Shown here: piece by piece, positions 7,924 through 17,224 of the stretch
Numbering within the stretch: the first letter of the stretch is position 1
Layout of the letters: the number at the start of each line of letters is the position of its first letter
NCBI RefSeq assembly: GCF_013408825.1
Contig: NZ_JACCBZ010000006.1
Coordinates: 310,001-374,000 of the forward strand
DNA length: 64,000 bases
DNA from: Mucilaginibacter tundrae
Lineage (GTDB): Bacteria > Bacteroidota > Bacteroidia > Sphingobacteriales > Sphingobacteriaceae
Reading direction: 5' to 3'
The notes under the pieces: model-generated
The model's input: only the letters and a program-made list of their open reading frames with translations
Told to the model about the DNA's origin: nothing
Database searches by the model: none
Position numbers and translations under genes: made by a program

Positions 7924-10200
7924 ATGAAAATAGCATATATCTCAACCTATCCGCCCCGCGAATGCGGAATCGCTACCTTTAATAATAACTTAATGAATGC
8001 TGTTAGCGCTAACTTTCCTAACAGAAAAAGCCTGCTCGAAGGTGGTTTTGTGGTGGCTTTAAATGATTCTGAAAATTTGCATGAATATGAATACCCGGAA
8101 GAAGTAAAATATATTATCCGCCAGGATCATCAAAAAGATTACATCCGCGCGGCCAATTATATTAACACCAGCACGGCTGATGTTTGTATAATGGAGCATG
8201 AATTTGGCATTTATGGCGGTGAAAGTGGTATATATATACTACCATTGATAAACAGGTTAGAGAAACCTTTAATATCTATACTACATACCATTTTAAAAGA
8301 CCCAAGCTATGTACAGCGCATAATTATTCGTGAGATTGCCGAGCAATCGTCAAAAATAATTGTAATGAGCAAAAGGGCGGTTGAGTTTTTGACCACGATC
8401 TATGAGATCCCCATTGAAAAAATACAAATAATTGAGCACGGTGTACCTGATGTGGAAGCTCCTGAAGACAACCCGGTAAAAAACTTCCCACAGTTTAAAA
8501 ATCATCGTGTGTTGCTAACGTTTGGTTTGATAAGCCGCAACAAAGGCCTCGAAACCGTTGTGAAAGCTTTGCCCAAAATAGTAGAAAAACATCCTGATGT
8601 GATGTATGTGATATTAGGGAACACGCATCCCGGCGTAATTAAAAACTCGGGTGAGGAATATAGGGATCACTTGAAAACGCTCGCCGCTCAGTTGGGCGTA
8701 TCAAAAAATCTGGCTTTTATTAACAAATTCGTATCGGAAGAAGAATTAGTAAATTATCTTACCGCCTGCGAGATTTATGTAACGCCTTATTTAAACGAAG
8801 CGCAGATAACCAGTGGAACACTGTCTTATGCAGTCGGTTCAGGTGCGGCCATAGTGTCGACCCCATACTGGCATGCTACCGAGCTATTGGATAACAACCG
8901 TGGCCGTTTATTTGATTTTAAAGATGATGATACGCTTGCCGATATTATAAATGAATTGCTTGATCAGGATAGATTATTAAAAGAACTAAAAGAAAACGCG
9001 TATGAATATGGCCTGCACCTGCGCTGGCCGGTTATTGGCGCCGAATATATTAAAGTTGCCCGTGAATCATGCCGCACACATGATTTTAGTGATAAAATTT
9101 TGCGTAACAGCATTGTTGACCCGGAAGTATTGCCAAAATTCAGCCTTACCCATGTCAGGCGTTTAACAGATGATACAGGCATTGTACAACATGCTAAATA
9201 TGGCATCCCCAATTTAAAAGAAGGTTATTGCCTTGATGATAATGCGCGTGCGTTAATAATGGCGTTGATGGCTTATCAACGTAATAAAAGCCAGGAAGCA
9301 TTTGAATTGTTACCGGTATACCTGAGCTACATCCACTACATGCAAACTGAGGATGGCAACTTCCGTAATTTTCTGAGTTTTAGTCGGGAATATTTGGATG
9401 AGGTTGGCTCTGAAGATTCATTTGGGCGTACTATCTGGGCACTGGGCCATTTGATCAGTTGCGCGGCAAGTAATTCCTACCGGGAGTTTGCGTTAGAAAT
9501 ATTTCAGCGGTCGTTCCCACATTTTAAGGCTTTGAAGCATTTGAGAGGGATGGGAAATACTATAATAGGTATTAGTTTATACCTGCAGGTATTCCCTACT
9601 GATGAAGGTATGGTTAAGCAGTTGGTAGAACTTACCCAACCTTTAATTGATGCCTATGACCATCACCATGATACCGACTGGCATTGGTTTGAAGAAAAAA
9701 TGACCTATGATAACGCGATACTACCGTTAGCGTTATTGCATTCTGCTGAGATAACTGGTAATGAAAGAGCTAAGGAAATAGCATTGGAATCGATGGCATT
9801 TTTGGATAAACTTACCTTATCGAACGGTTACTTAAGCCCCGTTGGTAATGATGGATGGTATTATAAAGGTGGTACCTTCCCTGTTTATGACCAACAAGCC
9901 ATTGAAACTATGGCTATGGTGCTGATGCATTTCCAGGCTTATCAAATCTTCCGCAAACCTGAGTATATCGAGAAAATGTTCTTAAGCTATAAATGGTTCC
10001 TGGGCGAAAACACCTTGCGCGCGCCGTTATACGATCATGAAACTAAAGGTTGCTGCGATGGCTTGCTGCCAACAGGCATCAACCGTAACCAGGGTGCCGA
10101 AAGCACATTAGCATACCTTATTTCGCATCTTACCGTGTTAAAAGCCTTTGAGTTGGAATACGAATATAATAAGGTAAGCCAAAGACTGGAGATCTGCTAA
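7924..10200 (+). CDS. GT4 glycosyltransferase fused to an (alpha/alpha)-toroid-like domain
   Basis: A 758-residue fusion. Residues 1 to about 385 form a GT-B, family-4 glycosyltransferase: YPPRECGIATF at the N-terminus, LLTFGLISRNKGLETVVKALP in the nucleotide-sugar half, and the acidic and glycine-rich donor loop near NEAQITSGTLSYAVGSGAAIV. Residues about 405-750 are helical, with repeated aromatic and acidic motifs (LDDNARALIMALMAY, DWHWFEEKMTYDNAILPLALL, NQGAESTLAYL). They look like an (alpha/alpha)6 glycosidase-like barrel. It begins an operon with the GT4 at 10202 (one base apart) and sits near a GH130 gene, suggesting synthesis or turnover of a mannose-containing glycan or glycoside. Confidence 0.82.
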   Translation: MKIAYISTYPPRECGIATFNNNLMNAVSANFPNRKSLLEGGFVVALNDSENLHEYEYPEEVKYIIRQDHQKDYIRAANYINTSTADVCIMEHEFGIYGGESGIYILPLINRLEKPLISILHTILKDPSYVQRIIIREIAEQSSKIIVMSKRAVEFLTTIYEIPIEKIQIIEHGVPDVEAPEDNPVKNFPQFKNHRVLLTFGLISRNKGLETVVKALPKIVEKHPDVMYVILGNTHPGVIKNSGEEYRDHLKTLAAQLGVSKNLAFINKFVSEEELVNYLTACEIYVTPYLNEAQITSGTLSYAVGSGAAIVSTPYWHATELLDNNRGRLFDFKDDDTLADIINELLDQDRLLKELKENAYEYGLHLRWPVIGAEYIKVARESCRTHDFSDKILRNSIVDPEVLPKFSLTHVRRLTDDTGIVQHAKYGIPNLKEGYCLDDNARALIMALMAYQRNKSQEAFELLPVYLSYIHYMQTEDGNFRNFLSFSREYLDEVGSEDSFGRTIWALGHLISCAASNSYREFALEIFQRSFPHFKALKHLRGMGNTIIGISLYLQVFPTDEGMVKQLVELTQPLIDAYDHHHDTDWHWFEEKMTYDNAILPLALLHSAEITGNERAKEIALESMAFLDKLTLSNGYLSPVGNDGWYYKGGTFPVYDQQAIETMAMVLMHFQAYQIFRKPEYIEKMFLSYKWFLGENTLRAPLYDHETKGCCDGLLPTGINRNQGAESTLAYLISHLTVLKAFELEYEYNKVSQRLEIC

Positions 10201-10201
10201 C

Positions 10202-11209
10202 ATGAAGATCGCTGTATTATCACCCGTTGCCTGGCGCACACCGCCCAGGCATTACGGGCCATGGGAGCAAATAGCCTCTAACATCGCCGAAGGCATGGTT
10301 AAAAAAGGCGCTGAAGTAACACTTTTCGCTACGGGGGATTCAATCACCACAGGTAAACTTGATTCCGTTTGCTCGCATGGTTACGAAGAAGACCGCACAC
10401 AGGACGCCAAGGTTTTGGAGTGCCTGCACATTAGTAATTTGATGGAGAAGGCAGGCGATTTTGACATTATCCATAATAACTTTGATTTTTTGCCGCTTAC
10501 TTATTCGCGGTTGATAAAAACCCCTGTAATTACTACTATCCATGGGTTTTCGTCGCAAAAGATCATCCCGGTTTATAAAAAGTATAATTCGATTGGCCAC
10601 TATGTTTCTATCAGCGACTCAGATAGAAGCCCTGAATTAGACTATCTCGCCACGGTTTACAATGGCTTGAATGTACAGGATTTTGATTTTGTGGAGCAAC
10701 CTGATGATTATCTGTTATACTTTGGCAGGATACACCATGATAAGGGCTGTGCCGAGGCTATCCAGATCGCACAAAAAAGTAAACGTAAATTATTGATCGC
10801 CGGAATCATTCAGGATGAAAATTATTATCGTGAAAAAATTGAACCCTATTTAAATGAGCAGATCCAATACATTGGCCATGCCGGACCAGAAAAAAGGAAC
10901 GAATTATTAGGTAAGGCTATTGCACTTTTACATCCCATAAATTTTAATGAGCCCTTTGGGATGAGCGTTGCTGAAGCGATGCTTTGTGGTACGCCTGTTA
11001 TAGCTTTTAACAAAGGATCGATGCCAGAATTAATACAACCTGAAAAAACTGGCTTTTTAGTAAACGATATTGATGAGGCTGTTGAAGCTGTATCGAACTT
11101 GAAAAATATTAATCGCGCTAATTGCCGTGATTGGGCAAAATCCAAGTTTTCCAGCGAAAAAATGGTGGATGATTACTTTAACCTATATAAAAAAATATTG
11201 GGGAGTTAA
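10202..11209 (+). CDS. GT4-family glycosyltransferase
   Basis: A 335-residue cytoplasmic GT-B transferase using an activated sugar. The N-terminal PVAWRTPPRHYGPWEQIASN stretch is typical of the short GT4 enzymes that accompany the fusion type encoded just upstream. The donor site carries NEPFGMSVAEAMLCGTPVIA, the classical EPFG-x4-EA motif. Only one base separates it from the 7924-10200 stop, so the two are translated from one mRNA. The 3' end overlaps the convergent hypothetical gene by 4 bp. Acceptor and product are unknown. Confidence 0.86.
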   Translation: MKIAVLSPVAWRTPPRHYGPWEQIASNIAEGMVKKGAEVTLFATGDSITTGKLDSVCSHGYEEDRTQDAKVLECLHISNLMEKAGDFDIIHNNFDFLPLTYSRLIKTPVITTIHGFSSQKIIPVYKKYNSIGHYVSISDSDRSPELDYLATVYNGLNVQDFDFVEQPDDYLLYFGRIHHDKGCAEAIQIAQKSKRKLLIAGIIQDENYYREKIEPYLNEQIQYIGHAGPEKRNELLGKAIALLHPINFNEPFGMSVAEAMLCGTPVIAFNKGSMPELIQPEKTGFLVNDIDEAVEAVSNLKNINRANCRDWAKSKFSSEKMVDDYFNLYKKILGS

Positions 11210-11580
11210 GCAGTCAGCTCTATTCCACCAATATTTTTCAATTCGTTCTCAATCGACTCCGACTGGTGATCATAGTTAATCAACGGCCTAAGCTTAGTTT
11301 CTGATTCCTGGTATTGCGGCATGTCTTCTATTTCACGGGCATAGCTATACCCTAACCTTTTATTCTCTTCATCAATAAAAGTAAATAGCTCGCCGAGGCA
11401 TGAATATACCGATTTTAAGAATTTATAATCCGTTGAAGTGAGGCATTTGCCTGTACCTTCGGGGCCGGCACCCGGTTCACAAAAGTTTAGTTTTTTGATT
11501 ATGCCGTTTACCAGCTCAACCTCAAATTTACCTTCTTTATGCCAAACAAGGTTGTTTTTTATTTCTCTGAAATGATCCAT
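11206..11580 (-). CDS. Hypothetical protein, about 124 aa
   Basis: I do not recognise this family. ATG at 11580 (MDHFREIKNNLVWHKEGKF) is preferred; an upstream extension to 11721 would add 47 unconvincing residues. The protein is hydrophilic, without a signal peptide or membrane segment, and contains two cysteines in the middle (FCEPGAGPEGTGKCLTSTDY). Its start and length argue for a real soluble cytoplasmic protein. It is convergent with the GT4 gene, sharing 4 bp at the stops, and divergent from the APC permease at 11850 across about 270 bp in which no clear signal is seen. Confidence 0.6.
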   Translation of the reverse strand: MDHFREIKNNLVWHKEGKFEVELVNGIIKKLNFCEPGAGPEGTGKCLTSTDYKFLKSVYSCLGELFTFIDEENKRLGYSYAREIEDMPQYQESETKLRPLINYDHQSESIENELKNIGGIELTA

Positions 11581-11849
11581 CGCTTTAATAATTATCTTGC
11601 CATAAAGTATTAATGTAACAGCCACATTATTAATTAAATACATAGGCTTATAACGATAAATGCAATGCTTATGCCAAACTGTTTGGCGAGGTATATATGT
11701 GAATAAATGATTACTTGACAAGGTTTTTGTTAACTATAGGATAAAAAAATTATTCCAGAATTGTCGGAGCGGTATCATTTCGTACTTACAACTAAAATAA
11801 CTGACCTAAAAATTATACCTTACCTACCTAAAAAAAGTTCAAAGTTACA

Positions 11850-13208
11850 ATGGCTGAAAATACATCCACCCTGGAGCGCGGATTATCACTCACACAGGCC
11901 AGCGCCATCAATATGATTGATATGGTGGGTATTGGCCCGTTTATTACGTTGCCTTTAATAGTTGGCGCTATGCGGGGCCCGCAGTGTATACTGGCGTGGT
12001 TGCTGGGTGCTTTACTTGCTTTTTTAGATGGCTCGGTTTGGGCTGAGCTGGGTGCCAAATGGCCGATGGCGGGCGGTAGTTATGTATTTTTGCAGAAGGT
12101 TTATGAGAATAGGTTTGGCAAAATGATGTCGTTTTTATTGGTGTGGCAAACATTGATACAGGCGCCTTTAGTGGTTGCCAGCGCGGCTATTGGCTTTTCA
12201 AAATATTTAACCTACCTGGTTAGTTTAGACGCCGTACAACAAAAAATTGTAAGCGGCGCTTTGGTGATTTTGGTTACCATACTGCTTTATAGGAATATTA
12301 AAAGCATCGGTAAAATTTCGGTTTTGCTGTGGATCATCACCGGCGGTACTTTTTTATGGCTGATCGGTTCGGGGTTTAGGCATTTTAACCCGCAGTGGGC
12401 GTTTTCGTTTAGTAAAGATGCTTTTGATCTGACACCATTATTCTTTGTGGGATTAGGGCAGGCATCGCTTAAAACCGTTTATTCCTACCTGGGCTATTAT
12501 AACGTTTGCCACTTAGGCGGCGAGATTAAAAATCCGCAAAAGAATATCCCGCGTGCTATATTTCTTTCAATTGGAGGGATCGCCATTTTATATTTAGGTA
12601 TGCAGATCATGATCTCGGGTGCTATGCCGTGGCGACAGATCGCATCCTCAAATTTTATTGTCAGCACTTATTTTCAACAATTATATAATCCGTTTGTAGC
12701 TAAAATTGCCACAGCGCTTATTTTAGTCATAGCCAGTTCATCGTTATTCGCGGTAATGCTGGGTTATTCCCGCATTCCTTACGCGGCAGCTGTTGATGGT
12801 AACTTTTTTAAGGTATTTGCTAAAGTTCATCCTAAAAAAGGATTCCCATATGTTTCATTATTATTTATGGGTGGACTGGGTTTTATATTCAGCCTGTTAT
12901 TCAAGCTTACAGAAGTAATAACCGCAATATTAACCATGCGCATTATCGTTCAATTTGTGGGGCAATCGGTAGGTGTACTGTACTGGCACTGGAAAAAACC
13001 GGCAGATGAAAGGCCTTACAAAATGTGGCTTTTCCCGCTGCCGGCTATTATCGGTATCATTATATGGTTGTTTATACTATTCACCAGTCCGTGGATTTAT
13101 ATCATTGGTGCAACCTTAATTATAGCTATAGGAATAGCTATTTACTTTATCATCATCGAACCCCAAAAAGCTAAAATGCTTGCTGAGGGTAAACGGCAAC
13201 TTAGTTAA
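11850..13208 (+). CDS. APC-superfamily amino acid permease
   Basis: A 452-residue inner-membrane transporter with about 12 predicted membrane helices. The first helix contains the unwound substrate-binding motif of the APC fold (MIDMVGIGPFITLPLIVGA), followed by a GGSYVFLQ loop. It is probably a secondary transporter for an amino acid or amine; the substrate cannot be read. It lies between the GT4 pair and the convergent GH130 gene, with which it shares 8 bp at the 3' ends. That proximity alone does not show it moves sugars. Confidence 0.85.
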   Translation: MAENTSTLERGLSLTQASAINMIDMVGIGPFITLPLIVGAMRGPQCILAWLLGALLAFLDGSVWAELGAKWPMAGGSYVFLQKVYENRFGKMMSFLLVWQTLIQAPLVVASAAIGFSKYLTYLVSLDAVQQKIVSGALVILVTILLYRNIKSIGKISVLLWIITGGTFLWLIGSGFRHFNPQWAFSFSKDAFDLTPLFFVGLGQASLKTVYSYLGYYNVCHLGGEIKNPQKNIPRAIFLSIGGIAILYLGMQIMISGAMPWRQIASSNFIVSTYFQQLYNPFVAKIATALILVIASSSLFAVMLGYSRIPYAAAVDGNFFKVFAKVHPKKGFPYVSLLFMGGLGFIFSLLFKLTEVITAILTMRIIVQFVGQSVGVLYWHWKKPADERPYKMWLFPLPAIIGIIIWLFILFTSPWIYIIGATLIIAIGIAIYFIIIEPQKAKMLAEGKRQLS

Positions 13209-14712
13209 CCAATTCCTTTTTTTCGGTAGCTACCTCATGCGTGGTTGTAGAGCCATCCTGTAGCAATTTGTTTAGAAGTTCGTTCAGATCGATCTCTGCA
13301 AAACCGGTTGACGAATCAGAAATACCATAAGGGATGATCAGTTTGCCATTATGCACTATCGATCCGCAGGAATATAACACGTTTGGCACATAACCTTCGC
13401 GTTCATCGCTGTTCGGTATCAATAATGGCTCTTTTAAACGACCTATTTCAATAGCCGGATCATCCAATTTCAACAAACTCGCCCCCAAAACATAGCGGCG
13501 CATAGGGCCAACGCCGTGGGTAACCATCAGCCAGCCGAACTCAGTTTCAATAGGTGATCCGCAGTTACCAATTTGAATGAACTCCCAGGTAAATTTGGGT
13601 TGCTGCAATAGAACAGGCTTTTCCCAGATGTTAATCTTATCGGAATACATGATGTAGTTATTGCAGCCATCAATCCGCGAGATCATCACATATTTACCGT
13701 TTACTTTACGCGGGAAAAGGGCCAGGTTCTTATTCTGCGCGCCATCGCCGTATAAAGGCATTATCTTAAAATTATAAAAATCGTTGGTTTGCAACAATTT
13801 AGGCATTATCAAAGCGCCATCATAGGCGGTGTAAGTGGCATAATAAACTGATGAGCCGTCGTCATGCTTAAACTCCACAAAACGGGCATCTTCAATACCT
13901 TTACGCTCGTATTCGGATATTGGGAAGATCACCCGGTCTGATATATCGGTGTCCAACGAAAAAACGATCTCGTAGTAAGAATCGGCAAGCCATAAAACCT
14001 TGTCGTATTCCAATTTCTTCATATCATCTTCCTGTAGTTTTTGCGAATCAAGGATGATACTGCACAGGTTTGAATATTCAAAATGATGGTCAAGTTTGCC
14101 TTCTACCTCTTTTAAAACATCAATATTTATTTGGGTAGATACCGCTTTGTCAAAAAACAATTTCTTGTTGTAAACAGCGTTGCGTACAATCTCGGCTTCG
14201 TCAATATAACTGCCGGCAGGCATTACGGTGATGTCGTTATTTTTATCGATCAGCGCACGGCGGAAAGTTATTGAGGATATGTGCCCCTCACCCACAGCCC
14301 TAAAGCTGATAATCACCCGCATCTCACCATCCTTTAATTCACTTTGATCGGGGTCTTCAATAATAGATGGGTTAAAAAACGCGGCTGATTCAATAGAATA
14401 CTCGTGCGTAAAATAAGAGCCGATCAGTAATTTACGATATACTGTAAGGGTATCGTAATCAATCTTCAATTCGGCTATAAGTGGTTTTAATTTGCTGCAA
14501 TGGCGGTTTAAAACCCGGGTTATATTACGGTGGCGTTTGGAATATTCCTGCAAAAATGGTGAAATAATACCAAATGCTTCATCCTCGCTGATGGTCATTA
14601 CCCGTTGGATAACTTCTTTGGCACGTTCATTACCATTAAAAAAGAATCTTGCAATAACACGTTTCGGATCAGGATATATTTTGATTGGTTTTCGCTCAAC
14701 AGATAATCTCAT
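13201..14712 (-). CDS. GH130-family glycosidase/phosphorylase (beta-mannoside-active type)
   Basis: A 503-residue cytoplasmic protein without signal peptide. ATG at 14712 (MRLSVERKPIKIYPDPKRV) is preferred over the GTG at 14739. After a helical N-terminal extension (about 1-100), the five-bladed beta-propeller shows characteristic GH130 stretches: EGHISSITFRRA, ERKGIEDARFVEF, NKNLALFPRKVNGKY, and a C-terminal DEREGYVPNVLYSCG. Family members cleave or phosphorolyse beta-mannosides; the extended N-terminus resembles the beta-1,2-mannosidase branch more than the short phosphorylases. Position beside two GT4 genes suggests intracellular turnover of a mannoside. Hydrolase versus phosphorylase was not decided. 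Confidence 0.8.
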   Translation of the reverse strand: MRLSVERKPIKIYPDPKRVIARFFFNGNERAKEVIQRVMTISEDEAFGIISPFLQEYSKRHRNITRVLNRHCSKLKPLIAELKIDYDTLTVYRKLLIGSYFTHEYSIESAAFFNPSIIEDPDQSELKDGEMRVIISFRAVGEGHISSITFRRALIDKNNDITVMPAGSYIDEAEIVRNAVYNKKLFFDKAVSTQINIDVLKEVEGKLDHHFEYSNLCSIILDSQKLQEDDMKKLEYDKVLWLADSYYEIVFSLDTDISDRVIFPISEYERKGIEDARFVEFKHDDGSSVYYATYTAYDGALIMPKLLQTNDFYNFKIMPLYGDGAQNKNLALFPRKVNGKYVMISRIDGCNNYIMYSDKINIWEKPVLLQQPKFTWEFIQIGNCGSPIETEFGWLMVTHGVGPMRRYVLGASLLKLDDPAIEIGRLKEPLLIPNSDEREGYVPNVLYSCGSIVHNGKLIIPYGISDSSTGFAEIDLNELLNKLLQDGSTTTHEVATEKKELVN

Positions 14713-14863
14713 AGAAAAAACTTCTTTATTCTTTAACACTAATACTGCTAAATTGATTTCAGCAATTTAAAATTGTACTACGTACACTTTACATTAATAA
14801 ACCTACGTATTTATTTGTTTATACGTTTGGTAATTAATTTATTGTTAGCCTATATAATCAGAC

Positions 14864-15784
14864 TTATATCATCTTATTACGTTTAACCAAGTATTGCTTT
14901 AAAATTTGGTGATAGCCCTCGTTTATATTAGCATCCACTATATCAATTTTATACTGGGCACATTTTAATTCTATCTGGTGCCGGTAATGCAGTATCGATT
15001 CGCGGTAGGCGTCACGTATTTTACCGGGATGTACTTTAATATTTTCGCCGCTTTCCATATCAATAAAATGATGCGGGCGGTTATCGAAATTAAAATCAAG
15101 CTCCTTCTGCTTATCCGTCACGTTAAATATAACCACCTCGTGTTTATTATATTTTAAATGCTGAATTGCGGCAAACAAAGATTGCAATTTTTCATCATTC
15201 ATGCCATTCTCCAGCATATCGCTAAAAATGATAACCATGGAGCGCTGATGGATCTCCTGCGCGATGTGATGCAATACGCCGGTTATATCAGTAGTGGTAT
15301 TGGCTTTGGGTTCATTATATGCCTTCTCTAATTGAGCATATAAGTAAAAAAGATGAGATCCGGTTGATTTAGCGGCGCTGATCCAATCTATCTTATCCGA
15401 GAACAAGCATAATCCGAATGCGTCACGCTGTTTTTTGAACAGATACATAAGCGATGCCGCAGCATAAATGGAAAACTCCAGTTTGCTGGTTCCTTTTTCG
15501 GGGAAATTCATAGACGACGACGTGTCCAGCAATAAAAAACAACGCAGATTTGTTTCTTCCTCAAATTGCTTAACAAACAGTTTATCAGTACGTGCTAATA
15601 ACTTCCAGTCGATATTTTTTACAGATTCGCCGTTGTTATACAGGCGGTGCTCAGCAAATTCTACAGAAAAACCGTGGAACGGGCTTTGGTGCAAACCGGT
15701 AACAAATCCTTCAACCACTTGGCGGGCAAGCAGTTCCAGGTTGGCTAATTGCCGTATTTGCTGATCGTTTGTTAGGCTCGACAT
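14864..15784 (-). CDS. DUF58 domain protein (vWA-like)
   Basis: A 306-residue soluble protein. An N-terminal stretch matches the DUF58 core (FHGFSVEFAEHRLYNNGESV, then IDWKLLARTDKLFVKQFEEE), followed by a von Willebrand A-like domain whose MIDAS motif is LLLDTSSSMNF. DUF58 proteins are usually paired with MoxR AAA+ ATPases and are thought to help assemble metal-dependent enzymes or membrane complexes. No MoxR gene is nearby here. It has no membrane segment, so it is the short cytoplasmic type. A terminator separates it from the trxA gene upstream. Confidence 0.85.
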   Translation of the reverse strand: MSSLTNDQQIRQLANLELLARQVVEGFVTGLHQSPFHGFSVEFAEHRLYNNGESVKNIDWKLLARTDKLFVKQFEEETNLRCFLLLDTSSSMNFPEKGTSKLEFSIYAAASLMYLFKKQRDAFGLCLFSDKIDWISAAKSTGSHLFYLYAQLEKAYNEPKANTTTDITGVLHHIAQEIHQRSMVIIFSDMLENGMNDEKLQSLFAAIQHLKYNKHEVVIFNVTDKQKELDFNFDNRPHHFIDMESGENIKVHPGKIRDAYRESILHYRHQIELKCAQYKIDIVDANINEGYHQILKQYLVKRNKMI

Positions 15785-15797
15785 TATTTAAATATAA

Positions 15798-15828
15798 AAA
15801 AAGCGTTACAAGTTATGTAACGCTTTTT
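15798..15828 (-). terminator. Intrinsic terminator after trxA
   Basis: The arms AAAGCGTTACA (15800-15810) and TGTAACGCTTT (15816-15826) are perfect complements around a 5-base loop. The run of A on the plus strand at 15797-15802 gives a U-tract for minus-strand transcription leaving trxA. Confidence 0.75.
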
Positions 15829-15855
15829 CACAATAAATTATATTGCTTTGGTATA

Positions 15856-16173
15856 TTATAATTGAGCGGTTAACTTACCGGCCAATATTGATTTTGGCAC
15901 TGCGCCAATTTGTTTGTCTACAATTTCGCCGTTTTTAAAGTACAATAAGGCGGGGATGTTACGGATACCGAATTTCATTGAAATGCCCGGGTTGTTGTCA
16001 ACATTTACCTTACCAACAATCGCTTTGCCTTCATATTCTTTCGCTATTTCTTCAACCACAGGGCCAACCATGCGACAAGGGCCGCACCACTCTGCCCAGA
16101 AGTCAACCAGTACCGGTTTATCTGATTTTAATACTAGCTCCTCAAAGTTCGCATCAGTTATTTCTAAAGCCAT
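15856..16173 (-). CDS. trxA: Thioredoxin
   Basis: The classical 105-residue cytosolic thioredoxin, a general disulfide reductase. It has the WCGPC active site (Cys30 and Cys33), the buried aspartate in VDFWAEW and the cis-proline in RNIPALLYF. No extra domains or signal peptide. In this phylum it would supply electrons to ribonucleotide reductase and methionine sulfoxide reductase, both of which are encoded further along in this window. It is transcribed alone, with a strong terminator downstream. Confidence 0.95.
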   Translation of the reverse strand: MALEITDANFEELVLKSDKPVLVDFWAEWCGPCRMVGPVVEEIAKEYEGKAIVGKVNVDNNPGISMKFGIRNIPALLYFKNGEIVDKQIGAVPKSILAGKLTAQL

Positions 16174-16280
16174 GATATTTATTTTTAATTTTTGTTATAC
16201 AAATATATACTATTCAAATTGCTTGCCACAATTGGATTACTGCCAATGTGACAATGTGACAAATGGATGGAAATAGAGCA

Positions 16281-16303
16281 TCAAGAGTTAAGAATCAAGA
16301 GCC
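16281..16303. repeat. Short dispersed repeat, TCAAGAGTTAAGAATCAAGA type
   Basis: The words TCAAGAGTTAAGAATCAAGA recur with small changes at 44187-44210 (opposite strand), 45175-45205 (inside leuS) and 57311-57336. This copy lies in the 203 bp between trxA and the mgtC-like gene, where nothing else was recognised. Confidence 0.5.
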
Positions 16304-16376
16304 AAAATGGAAAGTCGATTTTAAAGTTGTCTTTAAAAAATCAAAACTTAAACGTAAAATCAACTATTAGTATAGC

Positions 16377-17063
16377 ATGATCTCACTTCAGGAAATAGCT
16401 CTTCGGTTAGCCATTGCTGCCATATTGGGCAGTATAGTAGGCAGCGAACGGCAACGGCATGAGTGGGCTGCCGGTTTGCGTACGCATATGCTGGTTTGCG
16501 TCGGCTCGGCGCTGATTATGATCGTATCCATGTTTGGGTTTGGCGATGTAGTAAACCATCCGGGCATTGTGCTCGATCCTTCGCGGGTAGCGGCACAGGT
16601 GATTAGCGGCATAGGTTTTTTAGGTGCCGGAACGATATTGTTTTTAAGGCGCGAAGTAGTACGGGGATTAACCACCGCTGCCGGTTTGTGGACAGTAGCT
16701 GCCATTGGCCTGGCTTGCGGTGGCGGTTTATACTTTGCCGCATGCCTTACTACAGCTATAGTGTTTGTGATACTGGCTATTATGAAACCATTGGAAACCA
16801 AATTCTTCAACAAAAATAAGTTTAATGGCGTTACCCTGGTATTAGAGCGAAAGCAGGTAAACCTGGAGAATATTGAAGCTGTATTTAAAGATCACGGAAT
16901 GAAATATACGCAGATCAGTCTATCACCATCGCTGGAGGAAGATTTGGATGATATGAAAATCATGATTCAAAAGGTATCGTTAGATAAGGGAAACCTGTTG
17001 GTAATAATTGAAGACCTCCGTAAAATAAAAGGCGTTAGGGAAGTGAGTTTTACGGTGAGCTGA
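16377..17063 (+). CDS. MgtC/SapB family membrane protein
   Basis: A 228-residue inner-membrane protein. Four or five hydrophobic helices occupy residues 1 to about 135, with the family motifs LGSIVGSERQRHEWAAGLRT, VISGIGFLGAGTI and VVRGLTTAAGLWTVAAIGLA. A soluble C-terminal domain (about 150-228) of ACT-like fold follows. MgtC proteins influence magnesium homeostasis, ATP synthase activity or survival under low magnesium; a direct transport role is doubtful. No magnesium transporter gene is adjacent. The gene appears to be transcribed alone. Confidence 0.88.
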   Translation: MISLQEIALRLAIAAILGSIVGSERQRHEWAAGLRTHMLVCVGSALIMIVSMFGFGDVVNHPGIVLDPSRVAAQVISGIGFLGAGTILFLRREVVRGLTTAAGLWTVAAIGLACGGGLYFAACLTTAIVFVILAIMKPLETKFFNKNKFNGVTLVLERKQVNLENIEAVFKDHGMKYTQISLSPSLEEDLDDMKIMIQKVSLDKGNLLVIIEDLRKIKGVREVSFTVS

Positions 17064-17224
17064 TTTTGGGTTTTATAACACAAGTTTTTATATTCGCCAA
17101 TCTGAAAGGACAAGTTAGTACGGTTTATAAAGTTGATTTAAGCAATTTTATTTTTTAAAACCCGTTTTTACCCCACAACTAGCTTATCAGCACATCAATT
17201 TTAAAACCTATTCAAAATCAAATT

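Noticed and set aside
11581..11721. 47-residue extension of the hypothetical gene at 11206-11580
   Set aside because: The residues (MSSNHLFTYIPRQTVW and on) do not form a signal peptide or a recognised domain, and a good ATG lies at 11580.
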